Assembly: GCA_003254925.1 (NCBI GenBank)
Contig: QANZ01053660.1
Span: forward strand, 186,001-250,000
Source: Chamaecrista fasciculata
Taxonomy: Eukaryota; Streptophyta; Magnoliopsida; Fabales; Fabaceae
Reading direction: 5' to 3'
DNA: 64,000 nt
Shown: in pieces, positions 15,801 to 28,292 of the stretch
Layout of the letters: every line of letters starts with the position of its first letter
Position numbering within the stretch: the first letter of the stretch is position 1
Program-made: the position numbers and the translations under genes
Notes under the pieces: generated by a model
What the model saw: the letters and a program-made list of their open reading frames with translations, nothing else
What the model was told of the DNA's origin: nothing
Databases searched by the model: none

Positions 15801-18800
15801 TCAAAAGCTGTCTTCTCCGGATTATCTTAGCATTTGTCAGTGTCTCATGTTCTTGGATGAACCAGAGGGTGTTGCAAGCATATTAGAGAAGCTTTTACGT
15901 TCTGAAAACAAGGATGATGCTCTTTTGGCATTTCAAATAGCCTTTGACTTGGTAGAGAATGAACACCAAGCTTTTCTCCTGAATGTTAGGGATCGCCTTA
16001 CACCACCTAAGACTCAACCTTCCGAACCTTCACAACCAAAAGCTAGTGAGCCAGCTTCAGATGCTAGTGTGAGTGGACCAGATGATGTTCAAATGACTGA
16101 TGATGATTCTGCCTCAAATGTCAATGTGCCTGAGGATCCAAGTGAAGTCATATACGCCGAGAGGCTCAACAAAATAAAGGGAATTTTATCTGGGGAGACT
16201 TCAATACAATTGACCCTGCAGTTCTTGTATAGTCATAACAAGTAAGGCTCTTGTTTTTTTTATATGAAAGTTTAGTTCATTTTCAATTTTTGTGGATTAC
16301 AGTATCTTTCAAGTTGTATATTGGTTCTTATTCTGTACTGTTTATTTTGCATTCAGATCTGACCTCCTTATTTTAAAGACAATAAAGCAGTCCGTGGAGA
16401 TGAGAAATAGTGTCTGCCACAGTGCTACAATATATGCTAATGCAATTATGCATGCTGGTACAACTGTAGACACATTCCTCAGGGAAAATTTGGTCAGTCA
16501 TGTTTTGCTTATTTGCTTTGCATATCTTGCAGTTTGATTATTTTCCATTCTTAAGATTTTGTGCCCTTACAATGTCAGGACTGGTTGAGTAGAGCAACTA
16601 ATTGGGCCAAATTTAGTGCAACTGCTGGTCTTGGTGTTATTCACAGAGGCCACTTGCAGCAGGGAAGATCATTGATGGCACCTTACCTGCCTCAGGGTGG
16701 GGCTGGCGGTGGTGGTAGTCCATACTCAGAAGGTGGTGCTCTATATGCCCTTGGTTTAATTCATGCTAACCATGGAGAGGGCATTAAACAATTTCTTCGT
16801 GACAGCCTGCGCAGTACTACTGTTGAGGTGCTCAGTAATAATAATCATTCTTTTTAGTATAAAAAATCTCACATTATCATACTAACGTTTCAGTTTATTG
16901 AACAGGTTATCCAGCATGGTGCATGTCTGGGTCTTGGGTTGGCAGCTCTAGGAACTGCTGATGAGGATATATATGATGACATCAAAAGCGTTCTCTACAC
17001 TGATAGTGCTGTTGCTGGTGAAGCAGCTGGTATAAGTATGGGCTTACTCATGGTTGGAACGGCCAGTGAGAAGGCAAGTGAGATGCTTGCTTATGCTCAT
17101 GAGACACAGCATGAAAAAATCATCAGGTAAATGGGTCTAACATGACAAATTGCATAACCAATGATTCTTTTTGGCTAGATATCTTATAGGCTATTTAACT
17201 TTTCAGGGGTTTGGCTTTGGGGATAGCTCTTACTGTGTATGGAAGAGAAGAAGAAGCTGACACCTTGATTGAGCAGATGACGAGGGATCAGGACCCGATA
17301 CTGCGATATGGTGGTATGTATGCATTGGCCTTGGCATACAGTGGAACAGCAAACAATAAGGCCATCCGCCAATTGCTGCACTTTGCCGTGTCTGATGTGA
17401 GTGATGATGTGAGGAGGACTGCTGTTCTTGCATTAGGGTTTGTCTTGTACTCTGATCCAGAGCAGGTCAGTGCTGTCCTTGTTTACTTTCACTTGCTCTG
17501 AATCTAGTTTTTCTGAGTTTGGATGATGCTCATGAGCTCTTCTAACTTTGTTTCGGCAATCATTTCTAACCACAAATGCAGCCTTGTTCACAAAATAATA
17601 ATTCATGTTTTTTTTTATCTGAGTGGTTGTGCTGAGATTTCACCATGTTGTATACTTGCAGACTCCTCGAATTGTTTCCCTCCTATCAGAGTCTTACAAT
17701 CCTCATGTTAGATATGGTGCGGCACTAGCTGTGGGAATTTCATGCGCTGGTACTGGTCTGAGTGAGGCCATATCTCTGCTGGAGCCTTTGACATCAGATG
17801 TTGTCGATTTTGTTCGTCAAGGTGCGCTTATTGCAATGGCTATGGTCATGGTCCAGATCAGTGAAGCTAGTGATGCACGTGTTGGAACGTTCAGGTAATG
17901 TGTTCCCTGTTTTGTGGAGACTGAGGAGTTAAGATTCTGGATTTCTGACTTAAATTTATTGTAGGCGTCAACTGGAGAAAATAATTTTGGACAAGCATGA
18001 GGATACCATGAGCAAGATGGGAGCAATTTTGGCTTCTGGAATTCTTGATGCTGGTGGAAGAAATGTGACCATTAGATTGCTTTCTAAGACAAAACATGAT
18101 AAAGTTACTGCAGTCGTTGGTCTTGCAGTATTCAGTCAATTTTGGTATTGGTATCCCCTTATTTATTTCGTAAGCTTGTCCTTTTCACCAACTGCTTTTA
18201 TTGGTCTGAACTATGACCTGAAGGCTCCAAAGTTTGAGTTCCTATCACATGCAAAGCCTTCATTGTTTGAATACCCTAAGCCTACTACTGTACCGACAAC
18301 TACATCTGCTGTGAAACTTCCCACTGCTGTTCTGTCAACTTCAGCAAAGGCCAAGGCTAGGGCTAAGAAGGCCGAAGATCAGAAGGCTAATGCTGAAAAA
18401 TCATCTGGGACAGACTCATCATCTGCTGGTCCTAATACCGGGAAAGGAAAATCTTCTAGTGAGAAGGATGGAGAATCCATGCAGGTAATTCATATGTTGT
18501 ATTTTTATCAGTAAATAAAAGGGTATTGAAAGAGAGTATTGAAAGGATAAGGGCATGATTAAAGTTATTTACTTTTCTTCGGGGGCCAGGGATGATGATA
18601 AATCTTCATGGCCAATGCGAACTAGATGTTATACTCTAAGCATTATTTTCATGTCTTTATAAGTCAATGATATGGTTAATGCTAATTTGAAGTTCTTTAC
18701 TCTGTTCTTTTATTTTAAGGTTGATAAGGTTGACAAGGTTGAAAGCCCACCAGAGAAGAAATCAGAGCCTGAGCCTTCTTTTGAGATTCTAACCAACCCA

Positions 18801-19061
18801 GCTAGAGTGGTCCCTGCTCAAGAGAAATTTATTAAATTCTTGCAAGACAGCCGATACGTTCCTGTTAAGTTGGCACCGTCAGGGTTTGTGCTTCTTAAAG
18901 ACCTCAGGCCTACCGAGCCTGAAGTGCTTGCTCTGACCGACACACCCTCCTCTACCACGTCAGCTGCCGGTGGGTCAGCAGCAGCACAGCCGGGTTCTGC
19001 ATCGGCCATGGCAGTTGATGAGGAACCTCAACCTCCCCAGCCATTTGAATACACCTCATGA
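12878..19061 (+). CDS. RPN2: 26S proteasome regulatory subunit RPN2 (PSMD1)
   Basis: Thirteen exons join in frame to 1009 residues: 12878-13023, 13898-13967, 14209-14314, 14578-14689, 14787-14955, 15775-16241, 16357-16492, 16579-16827, 16906-17126, 17207-17465, 17662-17894, 17965-18484 and 18720-19061. RPN2 is the largest non-ATPase scaffold of the proteasome base in the 19S particle and contacts the Rpt ring, Rpn13 and other subunits. The start [18 protein letters not shown] matches the family start. The middle (exons 8-12) carries the Gly/Ala-rich PC repeats ([60 protein letters not shown]). An acidic insert with VQMTDDD lies in exon 6, a Lys/Ala-rich linker ends exon 12, and the C-terminus contains NPARVVPAQ and [13 protein letters not shown]. 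The length agrees with Arabidopsis RPN2a (about 1004). No defects were seen. Confidence 0.97.
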
Positions 19062-20777
19062 GTCTGATCTTCTGAATAGCTGAGAATCTTCACGGCGCCC
19101 AGAAATTAGGTGTTCCTGAGGTGAGCCGCCCGAGTGGTTCTAATCATTACTGTTCTTGGACCCCAAAAGAACTTTTTTTATGCACTGCTATGGATGTCTC
19201 ATGATACTGTGCGCAATTGATCTATGAACTGGTTCTTATTATCGTTGTTATTTGTTTTCAAAGAGAAACAAGGGAAGATAGAAGCAGGAAGCGACAAGTG
19301 TGCAGGATTTTTATGTGTTTTGTTTCGGCCCCCTTGCATTTCAGGGAATTTCTGCAATTATCGATCACTAATTGGGGCCCAAGTTTCTGTTTGTAGAGAG
19401 TAGTAGCACTCCTAGAGGTACTAGACAAGTTTTTCTTTTTCAAATCGGTACTTAATCTCATATTGATAATTTAATGTTCGTTAATATGTTCTTCTAAAGT
19501 GAATCCCCCCTTTACACGTCTGTTGTCCACTATACTTATGGTTGTGCGAGTGCTTCTGTTTCGGATTAGATTCCATCTATTTTTGAAGAAATTATTTAAT
19601 TCGTAAGATTAGTGAGTTTTAAATGTCGGCACGGTCATGAACTATGGATTTAAAAATGAATCATAACGTGCTGGAGGAGTCGGTTCTTTCAAGTTTTGAG
19701 AACTTCGTAGAACCACCTTAATGCGGTTTAACCTCCAATTGATCCAAGCAATTTTGAAGTACACTTATGTAGATGGAAAAATATTTGTATACTAACTGAC
19801 AATAATGATCTTGACATTTTTTTAGAAGTTTGATAATTTAAAATTATGATATTTATTTGCTATATGAAACTATAATATATCTTCTTTAAACCAATATTTC
19901 GTTGCTTCTTAAGCTTTGTCAAATATTATATATACCATATATGAAATGTCAATTATAAATGAATGAAAACGATCGGAGATAAAAGACCAGACGCACCATC
20001 ACATGACATGTTCTTTTCACATGCTCTTGGTAGAAGTAGAAAACTCCAAATTATATGCACAAATTTGGAGGCAACGTAAGCCAGAATCTTCTCCCTCTAT
20101 GATAAGAGTGTAACTCACTTCCTACCCTTATTCATATGTGCCAAAACTCTCGAGGGTAGTCCACAATTACTATACACGAAATTGAGTCGATTGCGTTTTC
20201 ATATGATGATTACATTTATTATTTATTTATTTGGTGAGAGACTAAATTTGTTTAAGTTTGTCCATATTATTGCTATAAAAGACAGCTAATTGTAAAAGAG
20301 AATGTATATTAAAGCTTGTGATGGTAAAAATTTTATAACAAACGTACAAAATCTTATGTGATATTAATCATGATCTTTTTTTATGAAAGTATTTTTTTTT
20401 AACTCTGAAATTTTATAGTCATGATCTAACTCGTAAGTTTATTTGAATGGACATCGTTTTTTTTCTTTAATACGATATTAACCATTAATATATGAAGTTT
20501 AAATCTTAACATCTTATAATAATTATACGATAATTGAGTAATTTTTCAATATATATGTTAGTTTTACCCAATAACAAACTAGAATAAGTCAAAGATTTAT
20601 CTTAGATTGTGGCTAGAGAAGCTTGAATGTGGACTTGCAAGAAAGAGATGCATAAAAGTGACTTTGTGAATCTAAATCGAAGTTTAAGTCAGGAAATGCT
20701 TATAAACTTCGAGTGTAGAAGATGTGAGAGATTGTATTAACATAATGTAGACTTGGTTAAGGTTTGTTTTAAAATAT
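19062..20777. other. RPN2 3' UTR and AT-rich spacer
   Basis: The first ~400 bases are of mixed composition and presumably contain the RPN2 3' UTR. From about 19500 on the DNA is AT-rich with no gene or clear repeat. Confidence 0.5.
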
Positions 20778-21384
20778 GGGTCTTTCTAACATGTGTTTTA
20801 AGGGCACATGTTAAGGTTTTTTTTTATTGGTTAAGTGAGTTTTCAAACATTTAAAAATTATCTTTTAAATGAATTTTCGTAGATTTTAAAATATGAGATA
20901 TTCTACTAACCAATCAGAAAAAATTTTAAAATGTGTTCTAAGGTAACATCTTAAATAAATCCTTAAAATATATATATTTAGGGGGAATAAGTCGTTGAGA
21001 GGGAGAGACCAAGATTTTGGGGGAAATGGACTCCTAAAGTAAAATCTCAAGATGCGTTTGAGGTAGATGATAACATACAATGAATGACTCATAGGTAGGC
21101 CTATATATCGCCATGTGTTTCTTTGAGGGCGACTGCCCCTAGTTAAGGTGGTCAACAAGATGTATATCACCTAATATATAATTTTTCTACTTTTTCTAAT
21201 AGGATTTATCTATCATGTGTTTTTAGGCATATTTTAAGATTTTTTCTGATTGGTTAGTAAAACATCTTATATCTTGAAATCTACAAAAACTCATTTAAAA
21301 GATAATTTTTAATGTTTAAAAACTCACTTGACCAATCAAAAGAAACCTTAATATGTGCCCTAAGGGCATATTTTAAAAGGACCC
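20778..21384. mobile_element. MITE-like element with ~170-bp terminal inverted repeats
   Basis: The left end reads GGGTCTTTCTAACATGTG..., and the right end is its near complement, finishing in TTTTAAAAGGACCC. The arms (about 20778-20955 and 21210-21384) share AAAATTATCTTTTAAATGA, ACTAACCAATCAGAAAAAAT and GGGCACAT. The element is about 607 bp with no coding capacity. A target duplication could not be fixed, so the superfamily is open. Confidence 0.75.
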
Positions 21385-23757
21385 TTTCAAATAAATCATG
21401 AGACAGTGTTTTATTAAAAATTTATTCTCTATAAAATAATAGATATCTCAATTTAAACTTTAGAACATAAAACTATACGATTTAAATTAATTATTAAAAA
21501 AATAAAATTTCTATCAATTTTCCTTTTCTTAAAGATATCAATCAAAATTTAATAACAGACCTGATTTAATTTTGAACTTCGTTGCAATTGAGGATACAAA
21601 ATCATATTTGTTGTAAGATTTAAATTAATATTTTTGTAAAAGAACTAAATTAATTGTAATTACATCTTTCAAGAATTAAATCTTAGAATTTTATCTTTCA
21701 ATGACTGAATTGAGTTATTTATATTTGTTTAGGGACTATACTATGAATTTGCTCTATTGTATAGTTATAGTTACTTTTCAAGGAAAAGAAGAGGCAAATG
21801 TCTTTGGGTGTTCCAAAATTATGGAATAAGTCTCAGTACTTCTAAATTATTTTTATGTTGTCTACTATACCTATAAAATTTCACATTTGCTCAATTTTTC
21901 CCTAAAACTAACACCATCTAAATCATTATATTAATGGCAAAAGCTAATATCAATATTTGTACAATTAACACAAAATGTTACTCCTTTAAGGCACACTAAT
22001 TGACATGAATGTGAAACTTTGTGGATATAATTGGCATTAAAATAAATAAATAAAAAAGTCACTCACTATGTCATTAATTTCTATTAACAATTTAAACAAT
22101 GTTAAACTTTATAGTACAATTGAAATAAATATAAAATTTTAGAAATATAATTTGACAATAAAAAAATTTAAAAAATACAATTATACAATTCAGACTTGTC
22201 TTATGGGGGAATCGATCGGTATCACTTTTGTTCGAAAAAAAAAAAGAAACTAATTAAAACAGAACGTCTTGCACAGACCCTCAAAATTTTCTTATCGAAT
22301 AATCTGTATGCGTGGATGCACGTTCGCTGAATGAACTAAAATTTCTGTCCACATATGCAGAGAACGAATTCATTGAAGTAAATGTTAACTTTCGTACTAT
22401 AGAGAGAGAGAGAGAAAGTCAAGTGTTTGTACGTACGTATATACTAGCTATACATGTAGTTTAAAAGGTTAAAAATTTAGTATAAATAAGGTTGTGTTTA
22501 ACTAGGTGGATATGTCAGGCAAAAAAATACTAGGTGTATATGTGTGTGAAAGAGAGAGAGTTGTACCAAGAAATCTGAACCAGAACGATATGATGATTTA
22601 AAGTGAAAGGTCAAATAATCATTTAGGATGGATGTGATATGTGATGATGAATTGGAGGTGTGGTCACTAGTCACTAGAGAGAAAAAGAAGGTAACGAAGA
22701 TTGAAGAAAACATAGGTCAACCCTTCATTATTGATGATATTAGAATGAGGACGAAATGGAGAGAATTGTAGGCATATGAATGCATGTTATATATATTGAA
22801 CAATTTACAAACACAACAAAATTAGAATTGTAGAGAGAAAATGAAGTGGATCATAAATAAGAGACCCTACTAGAGAATGGCTGTATGTGGAGAGTGTAGC
22901 CTAATACCTCCAACATAGTCATTTTCTCTGACAAGTCAACGAGCCAGAAATGAAGCCAACGCACATGGTCATCGATGCGTTGACTTTCTACCTCATAGTC
23001 ATGTATGTACCTTCTTTTATTATATTTATATATGTATTTCTCTGTTTAATTAGTCTGACTGAAACCAACGTCGAATTTCAAGATCTTGTCTCCTTCACCC
23101 ATGCCTCTGTCGAACTCAGCTCCCACATATTAATTAATTAAATAATCAGTCTTGACTCTGGCCATATTTGAGAAAGAGATAGCTCCAATACCCATCACCA
23201 AAATTATATTTTTTTTTTGGCCGAAACCAAAATTATATTCAAGTTAGGTTAATTATATATACAAGTTTAAAGGAATTATATATCTCGAGTTTGAAATCTT
23301 ATAAGTATAATTATTTTTATTAAAATACTTTTATATTATAATCAAATTCTAATGTGTAAGTTTAAATTAGTTGTAACGAAATCATAAATATCGGACGACA
23401 ATCTAAAAAAAAAAAGGAATCATATATATATACGATGCCAAAGTTACGAAGCAGTATATATATATATATATATATTTGTAGGAACAAAGCAGTATATATT
23501 TGAATAGGACGATTACTTCAATTCCATATATAATGTGTACAAGTATTGAATAATTGTATTATTACGTGTATGTAGATCGACCTTTAATTAGCAAAAGGGA
23601 TCGGATATTATATTTGTAGTAATTAAATAATCATACATCCCATTCGCATGTATATAATTAATTTGATAAATGGTCAATATTGGTGAATTCATTTAATATT
23701 CAAGTGTGATGAATTTTCGGGAAAAAAAAGTGTTATGAATGTTGTATAAATTAAAGC
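21385..23757. other. AT-rich spacer
   Basis: No gene was recognised. The stretch includes a short (AG)n tract near 22403 and several TATATA runs around 23455-23475. Confidence 0.5.
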
Positions 23758-24058
23758 GCTATGAAGCATGGACACGTACACGTCAAATTCTTAAGATTAT
23801 ATGACACAACACGACATATATTTATATATATAAATAATTAAAAATTCATAAATTTTGATGAAAATTTTAAGAATTATACATAATATATGCTACATGTGTC
23901 ATTATTTTCTATTGTTTGTCATATTAAAGGCATAAAAATTAATTTTATATTTTGAAACTTATGAATATGTGTCGTGTGAGTGTCATACGGGTGTCAAAGA
24001 CGGACACGTGTCTCACATGGTGACACGGCTTTAAAATGAAGTGTCTCTGCTTCATAGC
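23758..24058. mobile_element. 301-bp MITE with GCTATGAAGCA ends
   Basis: The ends are GCTATGAAGCA (23758-23768) and TGCTTCATAGC (24048-24058), an exact 11-bp inverted repeat, with GGACAC and GTGTC just inside. The interior is AT-rich on the left and has repeated GTGTCGTGTGAGTGTC-type motifs on the right. No coding capacity; no clear target duplication. Confidence 0.75.
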
Positions 24059-24440
24059 CCTTGGCGTAAATTTATTTTGAATTGTTATCTTTCTTTTTTA
24101 TTAATCGACTGAATGGTATAGCTAGCAAGGATAAAATTTGAGAAGAAGATATCAATTAAAACCAACGTGACCTACAATATAATCAGAGATAATATTTAAT
24201 TATGTTATTATAACATATATATTAATTATAGCAAGCAACATTAATTAATTCCCATTATTATCCATCACACTTGATATGAATATATATATATATATATATA
24301 TATGTCTCGATCTAGCTAGCTATATATATGACATACATAGGTAGGATGCATGAAATTGAAATGTAAAGAGATGAGATGAGAGATGCGATAAAATTAAACA
24401 TGAAAAGGATGGATAGACGATATATATATATATGAGAAGA

Positions 24441-26215
24441 TTAGATTCCAGTGTTATCATGAATGAAGCTGAAAATGTGTTGGACGGAGGTGGCTATATC
24501 CTGTGCTGTGAACCTTGAATCCGTTGCCACCTGCAAATGGAATCAAAGGCATAAATATATAAGATGGATATATAATTGAGATTGAAGAGTGTAGAAAGGC
24601 CTAACTCTTTCCAAAAGAGCTCTCATAAGAACAAAGTTGTCCCATTATATATATAGTGTTAGAAGGTCCTTTAACTATGCGATGTGGGACTTCAACACGC
24701 CCTCCTCACAACCAACCCAGGGCAGCCCACAATAAGGGACATCCATCCCACACGCCGAGATTCTAATACCATGTAGAAAGACCTAACTCACGACAAAAGA
24801 GCTGTGAAAAGGAGAGGGTTGGGTGATTATAAAAATGAATATATAGATACCTTGACATTGAAAGAATAGAGGACAGTTTGTTCAATGGTGGTGATGTTGG
24901 TGTGAAGGATAATGAGATGCAGATCTTCGAGTGCGGCAATGGTTTTGATCAATTGGCCTGGCCTTCTTCTAGAGAGTATCTTAATCATTGCATCAAACCC
25001 TATCACCTTCACTTCCACATCAGCCACACACGACTTATTCTCTGCCGTTTCTTCCCTAATACTATTTGATGTCGTCGTCGTCGTTGCGTTATTCTGATCA
25101 AATTGATTAATATCTCCTATCGTTGGCAAAAACAACCCCCCACCACCACCTTGATCATTATTATTGATATTAGTATTGGAATTATTAGATGAAGAATCTC
25201 CCACCACCCTCCTTCTCTTCTGTGACTCCAAGCACTGTAGCAGCTGCTCTAGTTCCCGTACAAACTCTATTGCTCCTCCTATTATTGACGCTTGATCCCC
25301 CTGTTCCATTCATTCATAATTAAATTAAATTAAATGATGATATTCATACATACATACATAAGAAATGAAGAAGAACGTACGTACCCTTTGAACGTAAGAG
25401 CCAGGCATGAGGGATCGCAAGACACGAAGATGCTCGTTCATTTGCTTCCTTCGGTTTCTCTCCACTGCTATGTGTGTCATCCTCTGGCTCTCCACTTCCT
25501 CGCTTGTCTTTATGCTCCGAGGCCTTTTTCTCTTCCCTCCACCGCTCTTATTATTATTCATATTCTTCTCATTATCATCACCTTGCACCTGTTCCTCTTC
25601 TACTAAATCCACATGATTTTCTATGTCTCTACCTCCTGATTCCTTATTATTGTTCTCCATCATAATACTCTTCATCATCACATTATTATCATCTTCTTCA
25701 TTGTCCTCCTCCTCCAACGACTTGTCGTTTAACACCGGGAACTTGAGAAACAATACTGGATCCATCATCCCCCCTCCACTTTCTTCTTCTTCTTCTTGTA
25801 ATTTGTCATCATCATTATTAGTGATGTTGGTTTGGTGTATCCCCAATTTGGGTCCAAAATCTGCTAACTGCATCACATCCGCAAAGCTCAGTTTATCAAA
25901 CGAACATCCATAAAACCCACCACCACCACCACCTTGTTCTTGTTGTTGTTGTTGTTGTTGTTGTTGTTCTAAAGAACAAGAAGAAGGAGGAGGAGGGTTG
26001 AGCATGTAATTCACCATGCCGTTAGTATTATGATTATTATTACTGCTTTCTCCAGAAGCTTCTCCTCCTATCATCCCAAACTGATGCTGATGATGTTGCA
26101 ATTGAGAGTACTCCACCATTGGGAATATTGCTGCTGCTGCTGCTTCATCCTGTGCCATATTTCCCCACAACAACATTGGATAATTATTAATCACAACACT
26201 ATCTGAAGACCACAT
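24441..26215 (-). CDS. FAMA: bHLH transcription factor FAMA (stomatal guard cell fate)
   Basis: Three exons, transcribed leftwards: 26215-25385, 25300-24851 and 24530-24441, give 456 residues. FAMA drives the final division stop and guard cell differentiation. It acts in the nucleus with SCRM/ICE1 partners and binds E-boxes. The bHLH (about 237-302) reads [20 protein letters not shown], with the H248/E252/R256 DNA contacts, and the HLH is split by intron 1 after SYVQR. LQCLE at 298-302 fits the LxCxE retinoblastoma-binding motif reported for FAMA; as I recall, SPCH and MUTE lack Cys there. The conserved C-terminal ACT-like part ([20 protein letters not shown], then [18 protein letters not shown]) is complete. 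The N-terminus is longer than in Arabidopsis (414 aa) and has poly-Q/G, acidic and Asn-rich runs. The ATG at 26215 is the first in frame; later Met starts are possible. Intron 2 carries a repeat insertion. Confidence 0.93.
24590..24803. repeat. Small insertion with imperfect direct repeats in FAMA intron 2
   Basis: Two near-identical 32-bp stretches (24590-24621 and 24772-24803), each starting TGTAGAAAG and ending CAAAAGAGCT, bracket a 150-bp segment containing GATGTGGGACTTCAACACGC. This phrase type is common in plant retroelement remnants. It looks like a degraded repeat within the intron. Confidence 0.55.
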
Positions 26216-28292
26216 CTCTATCTCTCTATATCTATAAATCAACCTTCAATACAATTCACAAATTAATTAAGAGACAAGTAGCTATATATGTATATATGTT
26301 TATGTATGCATGTATCTATGTACCGGATGATAGTTGCTGTGATCTTTCTCCATTCTAGCTCTATATATATGAGGTGATGGACTTCAATCTCAAGAAACCC
26401 TACTAGCTACCACCCTCTTTCTTCAATATTCATGTAAGACAAATCCCCATACACGCTAATTTCTGAATCCAAGGGCCCTCCACCTGACAAATCCCAAATA
26501 ATTAACAACCAAAGTCAACCAATCATAATTTATACATATATATAGCTACAAACATACTAATTAACGGACAAGGTTAAACAACACCGACTAGCTAGTACTT
26601 ATTTTACATACTGAGTTATAAGATGTTACCGTATATTCAGCCACATAACAAACAAAGCCGAAAAATAAAAGATGTATATGAGTGAGATGTGTAAACGGTA
26701 CAGAAAGGAAGGAGACAAGGGAAGAAGGAGGTGGGGCAGAAGAGAGAAGGGTGTGAAAGGTATAGGGTACCCTACAAGACAAGTGGAAGACTGTATATGT
26801 ATTATGTATATATAAAAATATGAGACTTATGAGTGATGACGAAGGAAGGAGCTAGCGAGCTTGGGAGAAATTAAGAAGGCTGGTGTCCTTATGTGTGTAT
26901 ATTTATTCATTTATGAATTTGTAACGAGTTAACTAATCAGTCCTAATCAAATTATGCAACTCAGTTTTGAATTATTACAATCGCTAATAATTTTGTTCTT
27001 AGATCATATTCAAAGATCAAAAAATAAAAATTCAATATAAATTTAGAACAAAAAAAATATAGTTTTAGTTCAAATTCAGGGATCAAATCATTAACAATTG
27101 AAATATTTTATGGATCAAATAGTATATTTTAATTATTTAGTGACTAATTAATTAATTTGTTATAAATTTTGGGACTAACTTGTAAGTTTTCTCTTCATTT
27201 GTATTATTAATTGTATATGCAATATTACGTAATTAAGGGGGGGCTTTTGTTTTTGAGTTTGACTTGTGAAACGTGTGAGTCATATTATATATAGTCACAC
27301 TCAGATCAGATCAGATGAGAGAGGCTCTCAAAAACTAAGATGGAGTAAGTAAATTAAATAATTAATACACACCTCACACTCATCATCACCTCCTTTTAAT
27401 TAATGGTATTCACAGGCCACCAACGCTCTTCTCCTTTTACTTACTTTACCGCCTATCTTCATGTGTTTACCCTGATTCTTCATTCTTTTTCTATTTCAAC
27501 TTTTGAATTCTTCCATTACCAACACTAACATTATTTCAACTTTCAACAATCACGGATATGATACACACTACGCCATTTTGTATTTCCCAGCCGCTCTTGA
27601 CAACATTCAAACGATGAGTATAAGCCTCCAACATTACAGTCTTGGCCCAATGGGCCTATGTCTTCTTTATCCTCCTGGGCTTTCCTCTTCTTGGGCCCTT
27701 GTTCTCTCTCTCTGTTATCCATAACAAAAAAGTCAACAAGGTTGGGTTCTTGCTAGGAATGCTAGCAGATATAGATCTTTTACCCCCACAATTTCAAAAG
27801 GAAGCATATAGATATAGTTGAGTGACTTTAACTTATAGTCAATATTAACTTCTAAAATGATTTATTTTTTATTCACCATGGCATTTTTCTACGTGGATTT
27901 ACATTCTCTAAACTAAAAGATTACTACCCTAAATTTTTTTTGACATCTTCATCTTCATCTTCGCAAGCCTTATACTAGTCAAAAACCCTAAATTTCTCTA
28001 GATTTCTTTCTTCACCTTCGCGTGCGCAAGAGTAGGGTTCAGAAACCTAAAACCCTAAACTTTATTCACATTGGGGGCATAATTGAAACTAACGTTTCAC
28101 ATTGAGAGCATAACTGACACAAATGAAACGTTAGGGGCATAACTGAAAATCACCACAAATGTTAGGGGCATGAAAGGGTCTTTTACCTTTTTTTTTCTAA
28201 ATTTTAGAGTGTTTAAAATGATAATTTATATCTTACAAAAAAATGATAATTTATAAATATTTTTTAGAAACTTAACTTAACAACAAGGTCAC
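26216..28292. other. FAMA upstream region
   Basis: The proximal part (26216-26900) should hold the FAMA leader and promoter; no TATA box could be fixed with confidence. Around 27640-27690 GGCCCAATGGGCC and TGGGCC motifs cluster, but no gene follows them. No coding region was found. Confidence 0.4.

Noticed and set aside
22950..23141. 63-codon hydrophobic frame
   Set aside because: No family match, no promoter or splice context, AT-rich surroundings.
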